Shown here piece by piece: positions 63,258 through 64,000 of a stretch of 64,000 nucleotides of DNA. Within the stretch, counting starts at the first letter, position 1, and each line of letters starts with the position of its first letter. Source of the DNA: Paraoerskovia marina DSM 21750 (GTDB lineage: Bacteria; Actinomycetota; Actinomycetes; Actinomycetales; Cellulomonadaceae); contig NZ_JNIY01000004.1 in the NCBI RefSeq assembly GCF_000701465.1, forward strand, positions 124,001 through 188,000. Direction: 5' to 3'. Made by a program: the position numbers and the translations under genes. The notes below the pieces were generated by a model. It saw nothing but the letters and a program-made list of their open reading frames with translations. It did no database searches and was not told where the DNA came from.

Positions 63258-63896
63258 GTGGAGTTCGAGGAGGTCGTGCGCCGGCGCCGGATGGTGCGGC
63301 GCTACACCGACGAGCGCGTCGACCCGGCTGCCGTCGACCGGATGCTGCGTCACGCCGTCCGGGCCCCGAGCGCCGGCTTCACGCAGGGCTGGTCGTTCCT
63401 CGTCCTGGACACCGCCGACGACGTCGCGCGCTTCTGGGACGTGACCTCACCCGGGACGGGCGAGCCGTCGTCGTGGGCGCGTGGCATGCGGACCGCACCG
63501 GTGGTGATCGTGGTCCTCGCCTCCAAGGACGCCTACCTGGACCGGTACGCCGAGCCCGACAAGGGCTGGGACGACCGCGCCGAGCAGCGGTGGAGCGCCC
63601 CCTACTGGCACGTCGACGCCGGGATGGCCGCCCTGCTGATCCTGCAGACCGCCGTCGACGAAGGCCTCGGCGCCTGCTTCTTCGGCGTCCCGCCCGCGCA
63701 GGTCCCCGCGTTCCGCGAGGCCTTCGGCGTGCCCGAGACGTACGCACCCACCGGTGCCGTCACCGTCGGACACCCGGACCCCACCGGGACGGCGCGCGGA
63801 TCGGTGGCGCGGCGCTCGCGGAAGCCGTGGGACGACGTCGTGCACCGCGGGCGCTGGGGTGGCAGGACGGAAGACGGCGCGGACGGCGGCGCGTAG
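63258..63896 (+). CDS. nitroreductase family protein
   Basis: A 212-residue flavoprotein with VVRRRRMVRRYTDERVDPAAVDRML (FMN-binding Arg-rich start), VRAPSAGFTQGWSFLVL and EGLGACFFGV. It uses NAD(P)H and FMN to reduce nitro compounds or similar acceptors; physiological substrate unknown. CAGGCT lies 6 nt before the GTG at 63258. It follows the oxidoreductase gene by 23 bases. Confidence 0.92.
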   Translation: MEFEEVVRRRRMVRRYTDERVDPAAVDRMLRHAVRAPSAGFTQGWSFLVLDTADDVARFWDVTSPGTGEPSSWARGMRTAPVVIVVLASKDAYLDRYAEPDKGWDDRAEQRWSAPYWHVDAGMAALLILQTAVDEGLGACFFGVPPAQVPAFREAFGVPETYAPTGAVTVGHPDPTGTARGSVARRSRKPWDDVVHRGRWGGRTEDGADGGA

Positions 63897-63906
63897 CATC
63901 CGCCGC
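63894..63906 (+). promoter_or_regulatory. leaderless promoter -10 (TAGCAT) of final gene
   Basis: TAGCAT (63894-63899) is 7 nt before the ATG at 63907. Confidence 0.6.
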
Positions 63907-64000
63907 ATGGCTATCTTCGCGTTCTCCGTCGCCCCGCTCGGCGCGGGCGAGTCCGTCACCGGCCCCGTGAGCGAGGCCGTCCGCATCGTCCGCGAGTCGG
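63907..64000 (+). CDS. MTH1187/YqgV family thiamine-binding protein (start only)
   Basis: The first 31 residues are seen, opening MAIFAFSVAPLGAGESVTGP and continuing VSEAVRIVRES; the gene runs off the window. This opening is typical of the MTH1187/DUF77 family of small thiamine-binding proteins. TAGCAT 7 nt upstream supports the start. Confidence 0.8.
   Translation, partial: MAIFAFSVAPLGAGESVTGPVSEAVRIVRES

Overview
The window is chromosomal DNA from a very high-GC actinobacterium. Sec-exported GH18 chitinases with Asp-Pro-Thr-Thr linkers and CBM5/12-like modules, a GlnR-type nitrogen regulator, the ffs/dnaX/recR block and many leaderless genes point to Micrococcales, near Cellulomonas, Sanguibacter or Oerskovia. 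This placement is inference from gene content. I see no phage, insertion sequence, CRISPR array or rRNA.

Layout. 1-555 is the tail of an LLM/F420-type oxidoreductase. 559-7278 is read leftwards: an FtsX-type permease and its ATPase, a TetR gene, a second ABC exporter, then a VapB-like protein, a LytR_C protein and a GNAT. A NarL-type two-component system (7431-9319) diverges from the FtsX transporter. 9333-10640 holds two small membrane genes, tRNA-Ser(GGA) and the small SRP RNA. 10639-19694 carries an acyltransferase, a membrane-anchored protein, dnaX, recR, a DUF5063 gene, a TSUP permease, lysC and asd. 20129-22247 is a GntR/YtrA-type regulator with an ABC pair. 22316-27432 has a GATase, a Nudix gene, a DAHP synthase behind an aromatic-amino-acid leader peptide and attenuator, DUF1003-like and DM13-like genes, a formate/nitrite channel and a secreted protein; tRNA-Pro(CGG) follows. 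27667-34994 has a metallophosphoesterase, a class A PBP, DUF4177, RidA, Crp, endonuclease III, an alpha/beta hydrolase and glnR. 35145-42713 is housekeeping: a thioredoxin/DUF4395 cluster, DsrE, a 37-residue membrane protein, nitrobindin-like, YgfZ, FUSC, a Phd/VapC pair, DUF2516, asparaginase and dtd.

42825-53514 is the main accessory block: a 954-residue LuxR-type (LAL) ATPase regulator followed by three consecutive GH18 chitinase genes, the first two clearly tandem duplicates. Two lipoprotein genes and an OsmC gene follow. 55330-57145 has an epimerase-like gene and a TetR gene. The TetR gene diverges from an ABC-like protein that lacks the Walker A lysine and is fused by a 4-nt overlap to a YhgE/Pip membrane protein. 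A large FAD/Fe-S/CCG oxidoreductase, a nitroreductase and the start of a thiamine-binding protein close the window.

Recurring themes. Many genes have a TANNNT -10 hexamer exactly 6-7 nt before the initiation codon, so they are probably leaderless, and many neighbours overlap by ATGA or GTGA. The most noteworthy observations are the leaderless WYWRF leader peptide with an attenuator hairpin before the DAHP synthase, the degenerate ABC protein/YhgE pair with twin TetR operators, two leaderless micro-ORFs stop-start coupled to membrane proteins, and a likely CTG start overlapping the PBP stop codon.
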